Source: Symbiodinium natans
Taxonomy: Eukaryota > Sar > Dinophyceae > Suessiales > Symbiodiniaceae
Reading direction: 5' to 3'
DNA length: 64,000 nt
Assembly (NCBI GenBank): GCA_905221605.1
Contig: CAJNDS010001924.1
Location: 641,001-705,000, forward strand
Part shown: positions 42,766 through 53,020 of the stretch, in pieces
Position numbering within the stretch: position 1 is the first letter of the stretch
Layout: every line of letters begins with the position of its first letter
Program-made: the position numbers and the translations under genes
The notes under the pieces: model-generated
Seen by the model: only the letters and a program-made list of their open reading frames with translations
What the model was told of the DNA's origin: nothing
Database searches by the model: none

Positions 42766-43251
42766 ACTCTCGGGGAATAGGAACACCTCAACAGAACGGT
42801 GGTGGCCTTGCCTGCTCCTTTTCGGTGGGGCTCTCTTCGTCTCCACCGTCCTGTGCGCCGTGCACCCGTGTAGACCCAATGTAGACCTCAACAGGACCTC
42901 ATGACCTTGAGTTCATGTCCTGTTGCTTGGGGGGAGGCCGCCCATCCCAATCCTTTGAAAGGGCTCCGCACCCAAACGACACGATGTGAAACATACCCAC
43001 CCTTACATGCTACATGAGTCATTCTTCAATCAAGCATGCCCACAACCGCCAGCAGTACCATGATTGCTGTCCTTGCTGCAGCAAGGCGAGCGAGTGCTAC
43101 CTAAATGAATCCCCTACTAGATGCTTCTCTTTCTTACAGTTTCAGGATGTTTCTTCTATGTTTCTTCGCTGTTTCTTTTCTGGGGAGGGAGGAGTGGAGG
43201 GGCGCAAGCACCAAAAGAAAACCTGTCTGAGCAATCCGAAAACCAGCTCTC

Positions 43252-43304
43252 TAAACCCTAAACCCTCAACCCTAAACCCCAAACCCTAAACCCGAAACCC
43301 TAAA
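43252..43304. repeat. CCCTAAA array
   Basis: Seven units with CCCTCAA and CCCGAAA variants, next to the exon 43313-43363. Confidence 0.94.
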
Positions 43305-43312
43305 CTCTCCAC

Positions 43313-43363
43313 CTTGTCTTCCTCATCTGCTTTGGCATCCTCCGCTTCCTTCTCCTCTTCCTC
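43313..43363 (-). CDS. Acidic exon EEEEKEAEDAKADEEDK
   Basis: It is exactly 51 nt, phase 0. The acceptor is ATGACAG|GAG and the donor AAG|GTGGAG. It encodes EEEEKEAEDAKADEEDK. An inverted MITE-like element starts 9 bp upstream (43372). Confidence 0.78.
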
Positions 43364-43371
43364 CTGTCATG

Positions 43372-43484
43372 TGGGGGTTTACGATGTTAGCGGTACCTTC
43401 TCGGGGTCCTTGTTCTAAGGACTCTAAGGGAATCCTACTATGTGGGGACTTATATTAGGGGTCCCTTATTCTCGTAAGCCCTCA
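43372..43484. mobile_element. MITE-like element (family 2), inverted copy
   Basis: It starts GTGGGGGTTTACGA and ends CTCGTAAGCCCTC, with the core AAGGGAATCCTACTATGTGGGG. Both terminal inverted repeats are visible. Confidence 0.72.
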
Positions 43485-43729
43485 TGTCTGGATGATTGAG
43501 GTTGGGGATTCAGGCTTTCGGGCTGGATGGCAAACGCTTCCGGAAAGCATCTTCTTTGCCAAAGCTCCACCCCAACCTCCTGCCCAGGCACTGAGATGAA
43601 TGTCAAGCGGATGTTTGCCAAGTCGGCTCTTGAAAGTGGATACTTGAAGCAGTTCTACAAGTAAAGAAGAACAAGGCAAAAACAACTGAATTTGGGATCG
43701 AAAGACGGAGGAGATTGCATCAGGCAAGC

Positions 43730-43770
43730 CCGAGGTGGTCCTCTTCCTCCTCTTCACTGTCTTCCTCCAC
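43730..43770 (-). CDS. Acidic exon VEEDSEEEEEDHLG
   Basis: The acceptor is TGTGAAG|GTG; a GC donor is possible (GG|GCTTGC). It encodes VEEDSEEEEEDHLG. Confidence 0.62.
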
Positions 43771-44063
43771 CTTCACAGTTTTTCCATCGTAACGCCGTAC
43801 GAGCTCGCGGCTCCCCCAACCCAAACCCGAACCCTTATACCCAACTTGCAACTACAGCGACTGCAGTTTGGGGTGTCAGGACCAAAAGGCTTCTGCTCAC
43901 CGAGCAGAGATGCGGCATCTAAGTGGTTATGAGGTTTGCGGCTTAGATGGTCAGGGTCTGAGGCTCTGCTTCTTGACAGCCCAATCCGAAGCACCATTCG
44001 AAGCCTCGAGGCGGCATGCTACATCACTTCGCAAAACGTGCCGTGCCTTGTCTGTCTCTCCAC

Positions 44064-44082
44064 TGGAGCCATCATCATCGTC
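44064..44082 (-). CDS. Possible 19-nt micro-exon DDDDGS
   Basis: The acceptor is CTGCCGAG|GAC and the donor CCA|GTGGAG. It encodes DDDDGS. Only its likeness to neighbouring acidic exons supports it. A still smaller lysine-rich candidate lies near 44.34 kb. Confidence 0.4.
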
Positions 44083-45001
44083 CTCGGCAGTTTAGCTGAG
44101 GAATTAAAAAATGTTTTTGCACAGGCGCTGGAAAAGGGACACTTGGTGGTACAACCAGCTGGCAGGCAGATCTGGGATGTTATGATATGGCCCATGATCT
44201 CACTGCGCATCCCTGGCCGCGACCATGAAACCCGACCTTGGAGACTCAACGTGGATCCCAAACCCCTTTTAACAAAAGGTCCATGGTTTTGCAACCCGAG
44301 GAGGACACGAAACCCTATAGCTTCAGCACCAAACCCTGTCCTTCTTCTCGTCAGAAACGGCCGATGCTGGGGTGAGGATCGCCTTTTTCGGCTTTTCCTG
44401 CACGCGAGAGCGTTGGAAAATCCTTTCTTGGGCTGGGGGGGACCAGACTGGGCGGATCGCGACTAAGATGTGATCTGCTGGTCACAAAACAGCATAGCTT
44501 AGGGAACTAGATGGGTTGCTTGAGGTTTTGGCCTTTCGATTTATCAGAACACAGGGGTGTGGCTGATATTCGATCTTAACTTTAGATGAAAATCGCTTTA
44601 ATCCAGCGGAGTTACTTGTTTGCAGTGACCCGCAGCTTAAGAACGATTTCAACCCTTCCAAAAGTGATCATATGCATCGGGCGGCTTGGAATTCATTGTG
44701 GCCCGTACAGGCAGTCGGCTCAGGTTGAAAACCGATTTTATGCCGGCAGCGACCTGCTTAAAGATTCTAAGCCGGGGTTGCAAGTCGATTTAAAGCCATT
44801 TCGTTGGCCCCCCATCTGTCACACTTGACCAAGCAATCCCTGTTATCACTTCCCAGCATCCCGAGGGTCCAAGCCCAGGGCGTAGTCTCCGGTTTCATCC
44901 GGTTTCCGAGCTTCAATGGATTCAATGGTCTCTCTCTGGGTACTTTTGCGGCGCTCTATATTGCGGGTTCGGAACCCCCATGAACACCCCATGAGCCCCA
45001 C

Positions 45002-45043
45002 CTTTTTGTCGCTGTCTTCAGCGTCATCCTTGGACTTTTTCTC
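45002..45043 (-). CDS. K/D exon EKKSKDDAEDSDKK
   Basis: It is exactly 42 nt, phase 0. The acceptor is CTTCCAG|GAG and the donor AAG|GTGGGG. It encodes EKKSKDDAEDSDKK. Confidence 0.78.
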
Positions 45044-45235
45044 CTGGAAGCAGTCGTGGGGCAGGGAATCTGAAGCCTTCCATGTTTTGGCTCCTGTGCC
45101 TTTTGAAGCTTTGAGGATGTTGGGGGCAGAGCTCCCGGGAGGCCAAGTTGAATCTGCAGCTGTGTAATGTAGATGCACGTAGATACGCCCCTCTGTAGCC
45201 ATTGCACACGGAACTGCGAAGCCTAGCTAGGTGTC

Positions 45236-45290
45236 CTTTTTCTCGGGCTTTGCCTCGTCTTTGGCCTTCTCTTCCACGTCCTCCTTTTTC
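45236..45290 (-). CDS. K/E exon (KKEDVEEKAKDEAKPEKK)
   Basis: The acceptor is TTGCTTCCAG|G. It encodes KKEDVEEKAKDEAKPEKK. The 3' end is either a GA donor (AAAAG|GACACC) or, two codons on, a TAG stop. Confidence 0.7.
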
Positions 45291-45700
45291 CTGGAAGCAA
45301 CGCAGCAAAATCTGCAGAGCGAACAGAAGCCATGCTGGCAAGAGCCTGCAATTTGACTGAATTGCCTCAAACTCTATGAACCCAAGGACTGCACCCGTCT
45401 GCAATTGCTCAATTGCCGTCCAGTATTCTCCAATTAAAGTAAAGGGTGCAGACCCACTTTTGGGGTTGGAAAACACCATGTTTAAGGAGGATGCAATCAA
45501 TGTTCTGAACACCCAGCCTAAGTTTGCAGATCCTGTTAAAAGGCGGAAATTCACAGACCACATAGACCACATAGACAGAAGGGTGCGGAGTTAGGCAAAG
45601 TTTGGCCAATCAGTGCGGCGACATCCTACAAACTACATATCGATGAGTTTAACGACTGCGTTGCATCGACTCAACACACCGCAAAGTCGTACCAAGCATA

Positions 45701-45800
45701 TAGGGGCCTCAATAATGAGAATAGGGTTTTGGGGGTGATTACAGTATAACTAAAAAGGGGACACAAGGGAATACTACTAGTATTTAATCCGACCCCCATA
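45701..45800. mobile_element. MITE-like element (family 1), 100 bp
   Basis: TAGGGGCCTCAATAATGAGA at the left, TATTTAATCCGACCCCCATA at the right; core TAGGGTTTTGGGGGTGAT and GGGAATACTACTAGTA. Confidence 0.8.
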
Positions 45801-45978
45801 TTACGGGAAGTCGTTGGTACTCCAGCTGGATTGAGATAGCTGAGTTTCCGTTCTACATGAGCTGCAGCCCCATTCTCCCACAAACCTCAACCCTAAACCC
45901 TGATTACTTTGCGGCCATACTGGTAGCATGTAAAGCTTCCAGTGCTTTGAAACTGGGACATTCGCAGCCCTAGGACAC

Positions 45979-46033
45979 TGGTGTCGTTGTTGCTTTGGCT
46001 CAAGAGGTGCCTCTTCTTCTCCTCAACCGGAAC
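45979..46033 (-). CDS. Exon VPVEEKKRHLLSQSNNDT
   Basis: The acceptor is CTGGCCAG|GTT and the donor CCA|GTGTCC. It encodes VPVEEKKRHLLSQSNNDT, less repetitive than its neighbours. Confidence 0.55.
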
Positions 46034-46623
46034 CTGGCCAGGGAGATGGAAGGAGCCCAGGGAATCCCTTAGTAATTAAAAAGCCCAAAAACACCTCAGA
46101 GTCCCAAACGGGAAGCCCTGATTTAAATCTGTTTCCTTGGCTTGAAACCCTAGAACCGAAGAAAAGCTGAGTCGTTGACTTTCAGTTTCGCAGTTTCTTG
46201 AGGTCAGGCCAGAAGATGGATAGACAGCTTCCACAAGCAGAGCAAGATCTACCCATATAGTCGAAACCTGAGCTGTAGGGTCTGAGGGCTTAGGCGTTCC
46301 TGTGGCGCACCCGCAGGGTCTGGTGAGGTTCGGGGCTTCAGGCATTTGCCGCGATTACTTTCGCCCCCCCCAAGCATGCTCCATGAGTCCTCCTCGGAGG
46401 GTCTGGATGAGTGTCATGTGGACTCACTTTTGGATTGATAGGAGGCTCGAAGCTGGCTACTACTGCTTGCGATGTGGCTTCCAATAACTGGAAGACTTTC
46501 CAAGCAAGCCGTGTCGTACGCCGTATGGCCTGTGCGTTCCATACTTGTCTGTGTGGTCCACGTTACAACGTCATCAATGACGAGCGTCTTCCAATCCTGC
46601 CCCCAAACGTTCTAAAACTCACA

Positions 46624-46733
46624 GGGGGGTTTACGAAAATAAGGGAACATGTAGACCCACAAATAGTAGGCCCCTTATAATCAAGACCTCAATAAGGTAC
46701 CCCCCTTATAATAAAGACCTCAAGGTACCCCCA
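46624..46733. mobile_element. MITE-like element (family 2)
   Basis: GGGGGGTTTACGAAAATAAG at the left; AATAGTAGGCCCCTTATAAT and AAGACCTCAATAAGGTACCC inside. The right end is altered. Confidence 0.72.
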
Positions 46734-46763
46734 AGATTCGGAAACTTTAATGTTTACTTCAAC

Positions 46764-46835
46764 CCTGCAGAACCGCAGCCTCCGCCGGCTTGGGAAGATG
46801 CTGCGCTTCGAAGCTGCTGAGGGCCTGCTGAAGGA
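46764..46835 (-). CDS. Helical exon (VLQQALSSFEAQHLPKPAEA)
   Basis: The acceptor is ATTTGAAG|TC and the donor CAGG|GTTGAA. It encodes VLQQALSSFEAQHLPKPAEA then AVLQ, an amphipathic helix and not low complexity. The plus-strand array of microsatellites stays outside it. Confidence 0.58.
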
Positions 46836-47660
46836 CTTCAAATGTTGAGATGCTTATGGCTGAAGGGTGAGAATAGAAGCCACTTTGAATTCGGGTTTTC
46901 AACGCCTTTAAAAGCTTAGAGGGTGTTCAGTTTCGGAAACTTAGGTGAGATTAGTGCATGACGAACCTACGAGGAGCAAATCTGGACAAAAGCCAAACCT
47001 GAAAACTATGCCCCCCCCCCCCCCCAATTAAGGTAGAAGGAGGGTCCAGGTTTCAGGAGCTGGAATCATGCCTTTCCCCAAGCAGTGTGTCAACCCTCAA
47101 GGGGTTTCAAGGGGTGCAGCAAGAGGGGCGCGGTGCGCCCGCTGCGGACCATGGGGATGTTTTCGCTCGCACGTTGTTGATAAGAATGGCGCTCTCGCCC
47201 AGGCATGGCCGTGGACTTCTGGTGAGGACTCCCTAAGCACCGTTTTGTTTCTTGAAACTGGGAGGGATTAGCACGCTTCGGAGGTCAAGTCGCCTTTTAA
47301 GGCCTTCCGGAATCACGAGATGCGGGCAAGTGTCGCTTTGGGACGTCAGGGCTCGCTTGAAGTGCGAGAATTACATTTAAAAAAAGGCTCTTCTCAAGTG
47401 CTTCGAATGGGGTCATCTTGGAGTGCGGGTCTTATACTGAGGTGCCGGCATTTGTTTGGGGGGCAAAGGCTACCTCGGGGTTTCCTTGGGTAAAGAAAAA
47501 ATGGGCTTACCTCCTCTACATGCGTGGCCGGGAGGGTACATCTGCTCACTCGGGACATTGAGACGAAGCTGGGTCTCAGCATGGCTCAGCCTAATTAATC
47601 CTCGTTGCTGCGAAACCGAGCTCCCGAAAGCCTGGACTCTGGAACTCGGGATTTGCCGGC

Positions 47661-47885
47661 TTAGGGTTTAGGGTTTAGGGTTTAGGGTTTAGGGTTTAGG
47701 GTTTAGGGTTTAGGGTTTAGGGTTTAGGGTTTAGGGTTTAGGGTTTAGGGTTTAGGGTTTAGGGTTTAGGGTTTAGGGTTTAGGGTTTAGGGTTTAGGGT
47801 TTAGGGTTTAGGGTTTAGGGTTTAGGGTTTAGGGTTTAGGGTTTAGGGTTTAGGGTTTAGGGTTTAGGGTTTAGGGTTTAGGGTT
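47661..47885. repeat. Perfect TTTAGGG array, 32 units
   Basis: 225 bp with no variant unit, the most uniform array of the window. Confidence 0.99.
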
Positions 47886-47927
47886 ACAGAATTTCCAAAT
47901 GCTCCAAAAAAGCACCCCGAGGAGGAC

Positions 47928-47957
47928 CTCCGCGGCCGACGCTGCAGATGCCTTGGC
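47928..47957 (-). CDS. 30-nt micro-exon AKASAASAAE
   Basis: It is exactly 30 nt, phase 0. The acceptor is CGCTGCAG|GCC and the donor GAG|GTCCTC. It encodes AKASAASAAE. It starts 43 bp upstream of the 225-bp array of TTTAGGG that follows on the plus strand. Confidence 0.6.
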
Positions 47958-48123
47958 CTGCAGCGGATCACATTTTCTCACGGTGAAGTCGTCTTTCTTG
48001 TCACGACGAGCCTTGCCCCTTCTGTTGGCACTTAAACCCAAAGGTTTTCAAGACTCGTTCTCCGACAGCTGCGAGGTAAGCCTTAAACCTTCGAAAGCCT
48101 GGAGTACAAGCGCTGACGCCCTA

Positions 48124-48200
48124 AACTCTTACCCCAACCCTAAAACCCTCAACCCTAAAACCCTAACCCTAAAACCCTACACCCCTAAACCCCGAAACCC
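48124..48200. repeat. Degenerate CCCTAAA text
   Basis: CCCTAAA units with an extra A or lacking an A. Confidence 0.85.
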
Positions 48201-48230
48201 GCACGGAACCCCAAAGAAGAGAATTAGCAC

Positions 48231-48275
48231 CTTCTCGGCTGCCGCTATCTTGTTCCGATGGTCCGACGCGGCTTC
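48231..48275 (-). CDS. Exon EAASDHRNKIAAAEK
   Basis: It is exactly 45 nt, phase 0. The acceptor is TCTACCAG|GAA and the donor AAG|GTGCTA. It encodes EAASDHRNKIAAAEK, probably helical. Confidence 0.75.
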
Positions 48276-48312
48276 CTGGTAGAAAGACTCCTTCACCTCA
48301 CATGGCTCAACA

Positions 48313-48420
48313 GAGGGGCTTTTAACCATATTAGAGTAGTGTTTTGGAGGGGGGCGGTTATCGTAGAACGATATAGGGACCATAAGGGAACTACAGTCCG
48401 TCATTATACCGACCCCTATG
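48313..48420. mobile_element. MITE-like element (family 1), diverged
   Basis: AGTGTTTTGGAGGGG core, ATAAGGGAACTACAGT and ATTATACCGACCCCTATG end. Confidence 0.6.
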
Positions 48421-48555
48421 CTACATGTTCATGTCTTCGTGGTCGTAGACTTTATACTCGGGGCTCGGGCACCTTCAGGATTGAGAGACAGAGCGGGACT
48501 TTGGTCCCAGAAACCACACATCCAAACAAATCCCTCGAACCTAAGCTGGGGTTTT

Positions 48556-48697
48556 GGGTGTAGGGTTTAGCTTTTAGGTTCTCGGCTTTAGGGTTTCGGG
48601 TCTCGGGTTTAGGGGGCTTAGACTTCAGGGCTTAGGGCTTCGGGCTTAGGGCTTAGGGCTTAGGGCTTAGGGCTTTGGGCTTTGGGTTTAGGGGTTC
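48556..48697. repeat. Degenerate array dominated by CTTAGGG
   Basis: TTTAGGG, TTTCGGG, CTTAGGG and CTTTGGG units. Confidence 0.88.
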
Positions 48698-48724
48698 AAA
48701 GTCAAGCTCTCCTCAGCTCCCGGC

Positions 48725-48777
48725 CTCCGCATCGTCCCGGGCCTTTTTGGCCTCTTCTCTTGCGTCGGCGGCCTTTT
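48725..48777 (-). CDS. Coiled-coil-like exon (KAADAREEAKKARDDAE)
   Basis: It encodes KAADAREEAKKARDDAE with a GC donor (GAG|GCCGGG). The acceptor is near CCGGAG|AA. The heptad-like A/E/K pattern recurs in the exons at 49185-49268, 50870-50924 and 52197-52261. Confidence 0.62.
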
Positions 48778-48800
48778 CTCCGGAAAGGCTGAGAGCTCAG

Positions 48801-48890
48801 TGGTGTTCAACTAGGGTTCAACATTGTTCAACTAGGGCTCAGGGGGCTTCAGGGTTGTAGGAGTGTAATGGGTTGTAGGAGTGTAATGAA
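48801..48890. repeat. Two small tandem repeats
   Basis: GTTCAACTAGGG appears twice, with a partial GTTCAACATT between; then GGTTGTAGGAGTGTAATG appears twice in tandem. Confidence 0.85.
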
Positions 48891-49031
48891 AGGAGGGACT
48901 GTCCTCCTAACCTGAAAAGCATCAGCAATCCAGATCACGAAAGAGCACCTAACGCGGAGCTTTCCCATGCTAGTCCTGCACGAGACTCTTGTCGTGAACT
49001 TCTCCTTCTCCTCTAGTCATTTGTTGCTTAC

Positions 49032-49063
49032 TGCTTCTGCCTCTGCTTTTTCTTCCTCTTCAT
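49032..49063 (-). CDS. Acidic micro-exon DEEEEKAEAEA
   Basis: The donor GCA|GTAAGC is strong and the acceptor may be ATCAAG|AT. It encodes (D)EEEEKAEAEA in phase 0 at the 3' end. Confidence 0.6.
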
Positions 49064-49184
49064 CTTGATTTCGTTTCACCGAGTCAGAGAAGGCCAAACC
49101 TACAACATCTACAGTGCTTTGTAGCCGGCTTCCCTGCAAAACCGTGGACCTTGGGGCAGAAACCAACAAAAGACTCGGCAACTG

Positions 49185-49268
49185 TTTTCTGGTGTCCAGC
49201 CTCCTTCGCGGCTTTCTTGGCTTCCTCCTCCTTTGCCTCAGAGTTAGAGCTTTCTTTGTGTTTGGGCT
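49185..49268 (-). CDS. K/E exon (EPKHKESSNSEAKEEEAKKA)
   Basis: The acceptor is CTACCTGCAG|AG. It encodes EPKHKESSNSEAKEEEAKKA then AKEAG. The 3' end is either a GC donor after GGAG or GT a little further. The frame stays open on both sides, so the limits are approximate. Confidence 0.66.
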
Positions 49269-49502
49269 CTGCAGGTAGAGAACTTGGGTGTGGTGCAGAA
49301 ATACTCGGCTTCAGGACTTCGGGATTGAAGGATGCTTCCTGTTCCTGTGAGCTTGCTTCAAACGCCTTGAGAGGGGCATCTAGGCTTTGGGGTCCGTGGG
49401 TTCTTGTGTCATCCTGCACCTGGAGTTGCCTGAAATCGGGTCAGGGTTGAGCCCCGTTTAGGGCTTGGAGTGGTCACAAGGCTCTTCAGAAACCGAAAGC
49501 AC

Positions 49503-49541
49503 GACTCGGGTTGCCTTCGCCCTGTCCTCCAGCTCCTTCGC
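49503..49541 (-). CDS. 39-nt micro-exon [13 protein letters not shown]
   Basis: It is exactly 39 nt, phase 0. The acceptor is CCTGCCAG|GCG and the donor GTC|GTGCTT. It encodes [13 protein letters not shown]. Confidence 0.68.
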
Positions 49542-49584
49542 CTGGCAGGAAAGACCAGAGGAAGGGGCGGAAGTGGGGAGGAAA

Positions 49585-49638
49585 CACACACACACACACA
49601 CACTCACTCACTCGCTCACTCACTCACTCACTCGCTCA

Positions 49639-49731
<93 letters not shown>

Positions 49732-49771
49732 TCACTCTCACTCTCACTCTCCACTCTCACTCTCACTCTCA

Positions 49772-49864
<93 letters not shown>

Positions 49865-49894
49865 CTCTCACTCACTCTCACTCACTCACTCACA
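49585..49894. repeat. 300-bp CTCACT satellite
   Basis: (CA)n, then CTCACTCG, then about 38 units of CTCACT. All frames stay open ([12 protein letters not shown]); none is a gene. Confidence 0.98.
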
Positions 49895-49899
49895 CTGAC

Positions 49900-50800
49900 G
49901 GCACACTGAGGGCATCTCTCGTCGAGGCGGTTCGCACGGCCCACAGAGAGTGGTTCACACACCCAGAACGTCTTGTTTGCCATCCTTTTCCTTTAAATTT
50001 CGATTTACTGCAAACTTGCCATTCTTCGGGGTCTGTGCAGATTCTGGCTTCGGAGATTGAGTCATTAGATTGCCAAGACAAGAATGTTAATTAGTTAGGA
50101 TAAGGGGGCTTCTCATCGAAAGCCCCAACCGAAAAGCCTCGTGTGGCCCCATCCCCAAAAAACACCAAGCTTAAATGCACAAGCTTCACCACCCCTGGAA
50201 CTGAAAGCCCGGAAGCTCACAAGGTCCAAAGGTCTGAAAGTGAGGGGTCGAAAATCGGCTGAAGCTCGGAGCTTCTGAGCTTCAAGACCACCCCATTTAA
50301 GCCAGAAAAGCCTGACACACCTCCCACAAAACCTCCCCAAAACTGCACAACAAAAGTCTCTGTGGGTAGCCTTGCCAGCCTTGGAAGCAGAGTGCTTCTC
50401 CGCCTAGGAAGCAAGGGGCTCAGGACTGTCCGGACTCAGAACATCGCACCCCCAAAACTACAAACCTCTTCGGGGGCCGAGTGAGAACTGAGAACCACAC
50501 AAGACCACACGAATCTGCGTTGGACATCTACTTCTTCTTGAACCTAAGGAGTACTGTAAACGGCTCTCAACTTTGGATTGCCCCACGTTGCTGGCTGCAC
50601 TTTACCTGCCGATCCAGCCCTCACTTTCCAGACCAACCCCGGAACTGAACCAACATGGGTGTGGGCTTGAGGGTTATGCAAGCGCTTCTATACATTTGGC
50701 CATTTCCCAAAATAGGGGTACCCCTAATAGACCCCCAAATACTACAATCCTTCTTACAGGAACCCCCAAAAAGGGTAGCCCCATTTTCAAACCCCAACCC
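49900..50800. other. Intronic, nothing supported except a MITE-like remnant
   Basis: 50707-50785 carries family 2 pieces (AAAATAGGGGTACCCCTAAT, AGACCCCCAAATACTACAAT). Confidence 0.5.
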
Positions 50801-50802
50801 TA

Positions 50803-50850
50803 CCTAAACCCTAAACCCTAAACCCTAAGCCCTAAACCCTAAACCCTAAA
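50803..50850. repeat. CCCTAAA array
   Basis: Seven units, about 20 bp from the exon 50870-50924. Confidence 0.95.
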
Positions 50851-50869
50851 TTGTTGGAGAGCAGGAGTT

Positions 50870-50924
50870 GGCCCCGGGCCTTGTCGGCTTCGGCTTTTTT
50901 GGCCTTGGCGACGCCAGCAGCTTC
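50870..50924 (-). CDS. Coiled-coil-like exon (EAAGVAKAKKAEADKARG)
   Basis: The acceptor is TTGTGGAG|GAA. It encodes EAAGVAKAKKAEADKARG. The 3' end is uncertain; the frame continues toward the telomere-type array that begins about 20 bp later. Confidence 0.6.
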
Positions 50925-51258
50925 CTCCACAAAGCAGAGCACAATGTCAAGATGCGTCATATAACCCTTCGAACACAGGAAAAGAAGACCCCGAGGTTTC
51001 GCCAAGCTTTCGGAGACCATGTGGGTTCACGTGCTGTGGTGTTGAGGGTTGCCTGAGTAGTGGTGGGCTGGGGCGGCGGCTGCTGCTGCTGCTGGTGATA
51101 TGAACAACCATGTCGCACATGTGCAGTATGCAAGTCTCAAAACCCGATTGCACACACAATGTGACATAACGACACTCCACAGCAGTGGCAACAAAAGCCA
51201 TAGAAGGCCAATAGATAGAACTGGAATCCTTGCGCCAACGAGTCCACTTTGCTCAAGC

Positions 51259-51318
51259 CTCCGCTTCGGCGGCGGCTGCCGTTGCGGCGCTCGCCGCGCT
51301 CGCTGCGGCCTCGTTGAG
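51259..51318 (-). CDS. Alanine-rich exon (LNEAAASAASAATAAAAEAE)
   Basis: It is exactly 60 nt, phase 0, 20 codons. The acceptor is TTGAAAG|CTC and the donor GC (GAG|GCTTGA). It encodes LNEAAASAASAATAAAAEAE. Another frame reads as Arg/Ser-rich. The phase and the neighbouring A/E exons favour the alanine reading, but this is not certain. Confidence 0.52.
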
Positions 51319-52066
51319 CTTTCAAGCGCCTTGCTTTGCCTCTGTTGCCCTTGTTGCTTGATTTGTTTTCCAAATGTTTGGCTTTGCTTTTGATCTGTGC
51401 CGGATCTAGGACAGCTTCATCGGGGTTTCGAAACTCAACACGGCAACACCCCAAGCCTCCCGTAGAAAATGAGAAAAAAGAGGGGTTGCTTGCAGGAAAC
51501 CAGAATCATCAAGAGCTAGTCTGAAGGACTAACATGATTGCTTGCTCCCACCCTTGGTGCACTTCGACGTGTGCATGCGCGACGCTTGTATTCTGTTCCT
51601 ACGCATCCCCTGTTCCAGCTCCCATGTGTCTTGCGCAGAGAAGCCTGCAGCTTGTCACTCATATGCTCAGACATGCAGTTGCATCAGCGTCTTGGTATGC
51701 GAAGGGCACATGTCGAGTAAAGTCGGCTCCATTGAACCTTCACAAAGCAACCCTCCGCCATACCCTGAAGCCCCAGGCTGCTCCCCGCCCCCACCCGATA
51801 AAAATCCCCCAACTTTATGCCTCGCCTTTGTAAGGCTTTCCCGCTGCTTTTGCCTCGCAGGGATGGATTGACGCATTTTGCCAGGGGCAGAGTCCTTTGG
51901 ACAGTTCGGGGCATGCCGTGCCTCAGAAAACTGGATTCCTGGATCTTTGAGACCACTCCGCAGAACAGAGAAGAGAAGCCTGAACTCCTGCATGAATCCC
52001 ACTAACCTCTCGCGTCCCCAACAGCCGAGGCGAATGTTACACAAACCCCGGCACCCGGAGAACCCC

Positions 52067-52180
52067 TAAAGCCTAAACCCTAAACCCTGAACCCTAAACC
52101 CTAAACCTCATCCCTAAACCCTAAACCTAAACCCTTAACCTTTAACCCTAAACCCTTAACCTTTAACCCTAAACCCTAAA
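52067..52180. repeat. CCCTAAA array with CCCTTAACCTTTAA units
   Basis: The right half alternates CCCTAAA with CCTTTAA. It lies 17 bp from the exon 52197-52261. Confidence 0.94.
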
Positions 52181-52196
52181 TGTAAGCATCCCCGGC

Positions 52197-52261
52197 CTGG
52201 CAGCCGCCTCTGCCTTTTCCGCCGCGAGCTTCGCGGCGGCCGCCTGGGCCTCCTCGGCGGC
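52197..52261 (-). CDS. Coiled-coil exon (AAEEAQAAAAKLAAEKAEAA)
   Basis: The acceptor is TGGAAG|GCC and the donor GC (CAG|GCCGGG). It encodes AAEEAQAAAAKLAAEKAEAA then AR, a strongly helical A/E/K sequence. Confidence 0.72.
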
Positions 52262-52306
52262 CTTCCAAAAGAGAGAGGGGCTTTGGGTCTCTACATCATC
52301 ATGAAC

Positions 52307-52345
52307 TCTAAACCCTAAACCCTAAACCCTAAACCCTAAACCCTC
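52307..52345. repeat. CCCTAAA array
   Basis: Five units, 45 bp upstream of the exon 52197-52261 on the coding strand; that exon is bracketed by arrays. Confidence 0.94.
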
Positions 52346-52539
52346 ATCATTATAGCCCTACGGTTCGGGAGTCTGCGGTTTGTCACTTTGTGTTCTACGG
52401 TTCGGGATTTCTAGCTTCCGGCATTTCTGGCGAAGGAGCAGAGTGGCTTTACGGCCGATTCGGGCAAAGCTGGTGAGCTTTCGGAACATGAAGTCCAAGT
52501 TCCTGAAACCCTAAACCCTAAACCCCAAAACACGCAAGC

Positions 52540-52594
52540 CACGCGCCTTCGCGGCCTTTTTGCGAGCCTCCTCCTCCAGCTTCTTGCTGGGGTC
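52540..52594 (-). CDS. K/E exon (DPSKKLEEEARKKAAKARG)
   Basis: The acceptor is CTTGGCAG|GAC. It encodes DPSKKLEEEARKKAAKARG. A GC donor follows, and a GT six bases later is an alternative. Confidence 0.72.
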
Positions 52595-52638
52595 CTGCCA
52601 AGTCGTGATGGCTCTCATCTGGTTTTGGGGTCAATGAG

Positions 52639-52683
52639 GGTTTAGGGTTTAGGGTTTAGGGTTTAGGGTTTAGGGTTTAGGGT
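52639..52683. repeat. TTTAGGG array
   Basis: Six units, between the exons 52540-52594 and 52701-52805. A three-unit array in the other orientation lies at 52505-52526. Confidence 0.95.
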
Positions 52684-52700
52684 TCTGGGGGCTAGCGGAA

Positions 52701-52805
52701 TCAGACAACTGATTGCTCTGCAGGATCTGCTGGTTGATGCTTGAAGGCTTCAGTTCGGGCCTCCGGCTTCACTTCCTCCACGTCATCTGACTTGGACTCA
52801 TCATC
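52701..52805 (-). CDS. Acidic exon (DDESKSDDVEEVKPEARTEA)
   Basis: The acceptor is CCTGCAG|GAT. It encodes DDESKSDDVEEVKPEARTEA then FKHQPADPAEQSVV to TGA at the low-coordinate end. The exon may stop earlier at an unrecognised donor. If the TGA is used, this is a C-terminus. Confidence 0.58.
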   Translation of the reverse strand, partial: DDESKSDDVEEVKPEARTEAFKHQPADPAEQSVV

Positions 52806-53020
52806 CTGCAGGGACAGAGTCATGGACTCATGCAGATCCAGCGCCTGTCTTTGGTGGATCTGAAGCTTCCCGAATGTTTCCCATGCACATGGTGCCTCTG
52901 CAGCACTATGCAACCCAAGAAAAGCACGATTAAGGGGCTAGTTCAGCACCAAGCACGCCTGGGTCAGGGTTTCCCTGATATGCTCGGATATTTTCTCGTT
53001 TGCGAGCTTGAGAGGCAGGG

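Noticed and set aside
47661-47885. Chromosome end
   Set aside because: Non-repeat sequence continues on both sides and arrays occur in both orientations throughout, so these are interstitial.
48050-48085. Plus-strand donor TGCGAG|GTAAGCC after FQDSFSDSCE
   Set aside because: No acceptor or second exon on the plus strand.
49465-50094. 209-codon plus-strand frame reading LTLTLTLS, with sister frames HSHSHS and SLSLSL
   Set aside because: Produced by the CTCACT hexamer satellite, which leaves every frame open.
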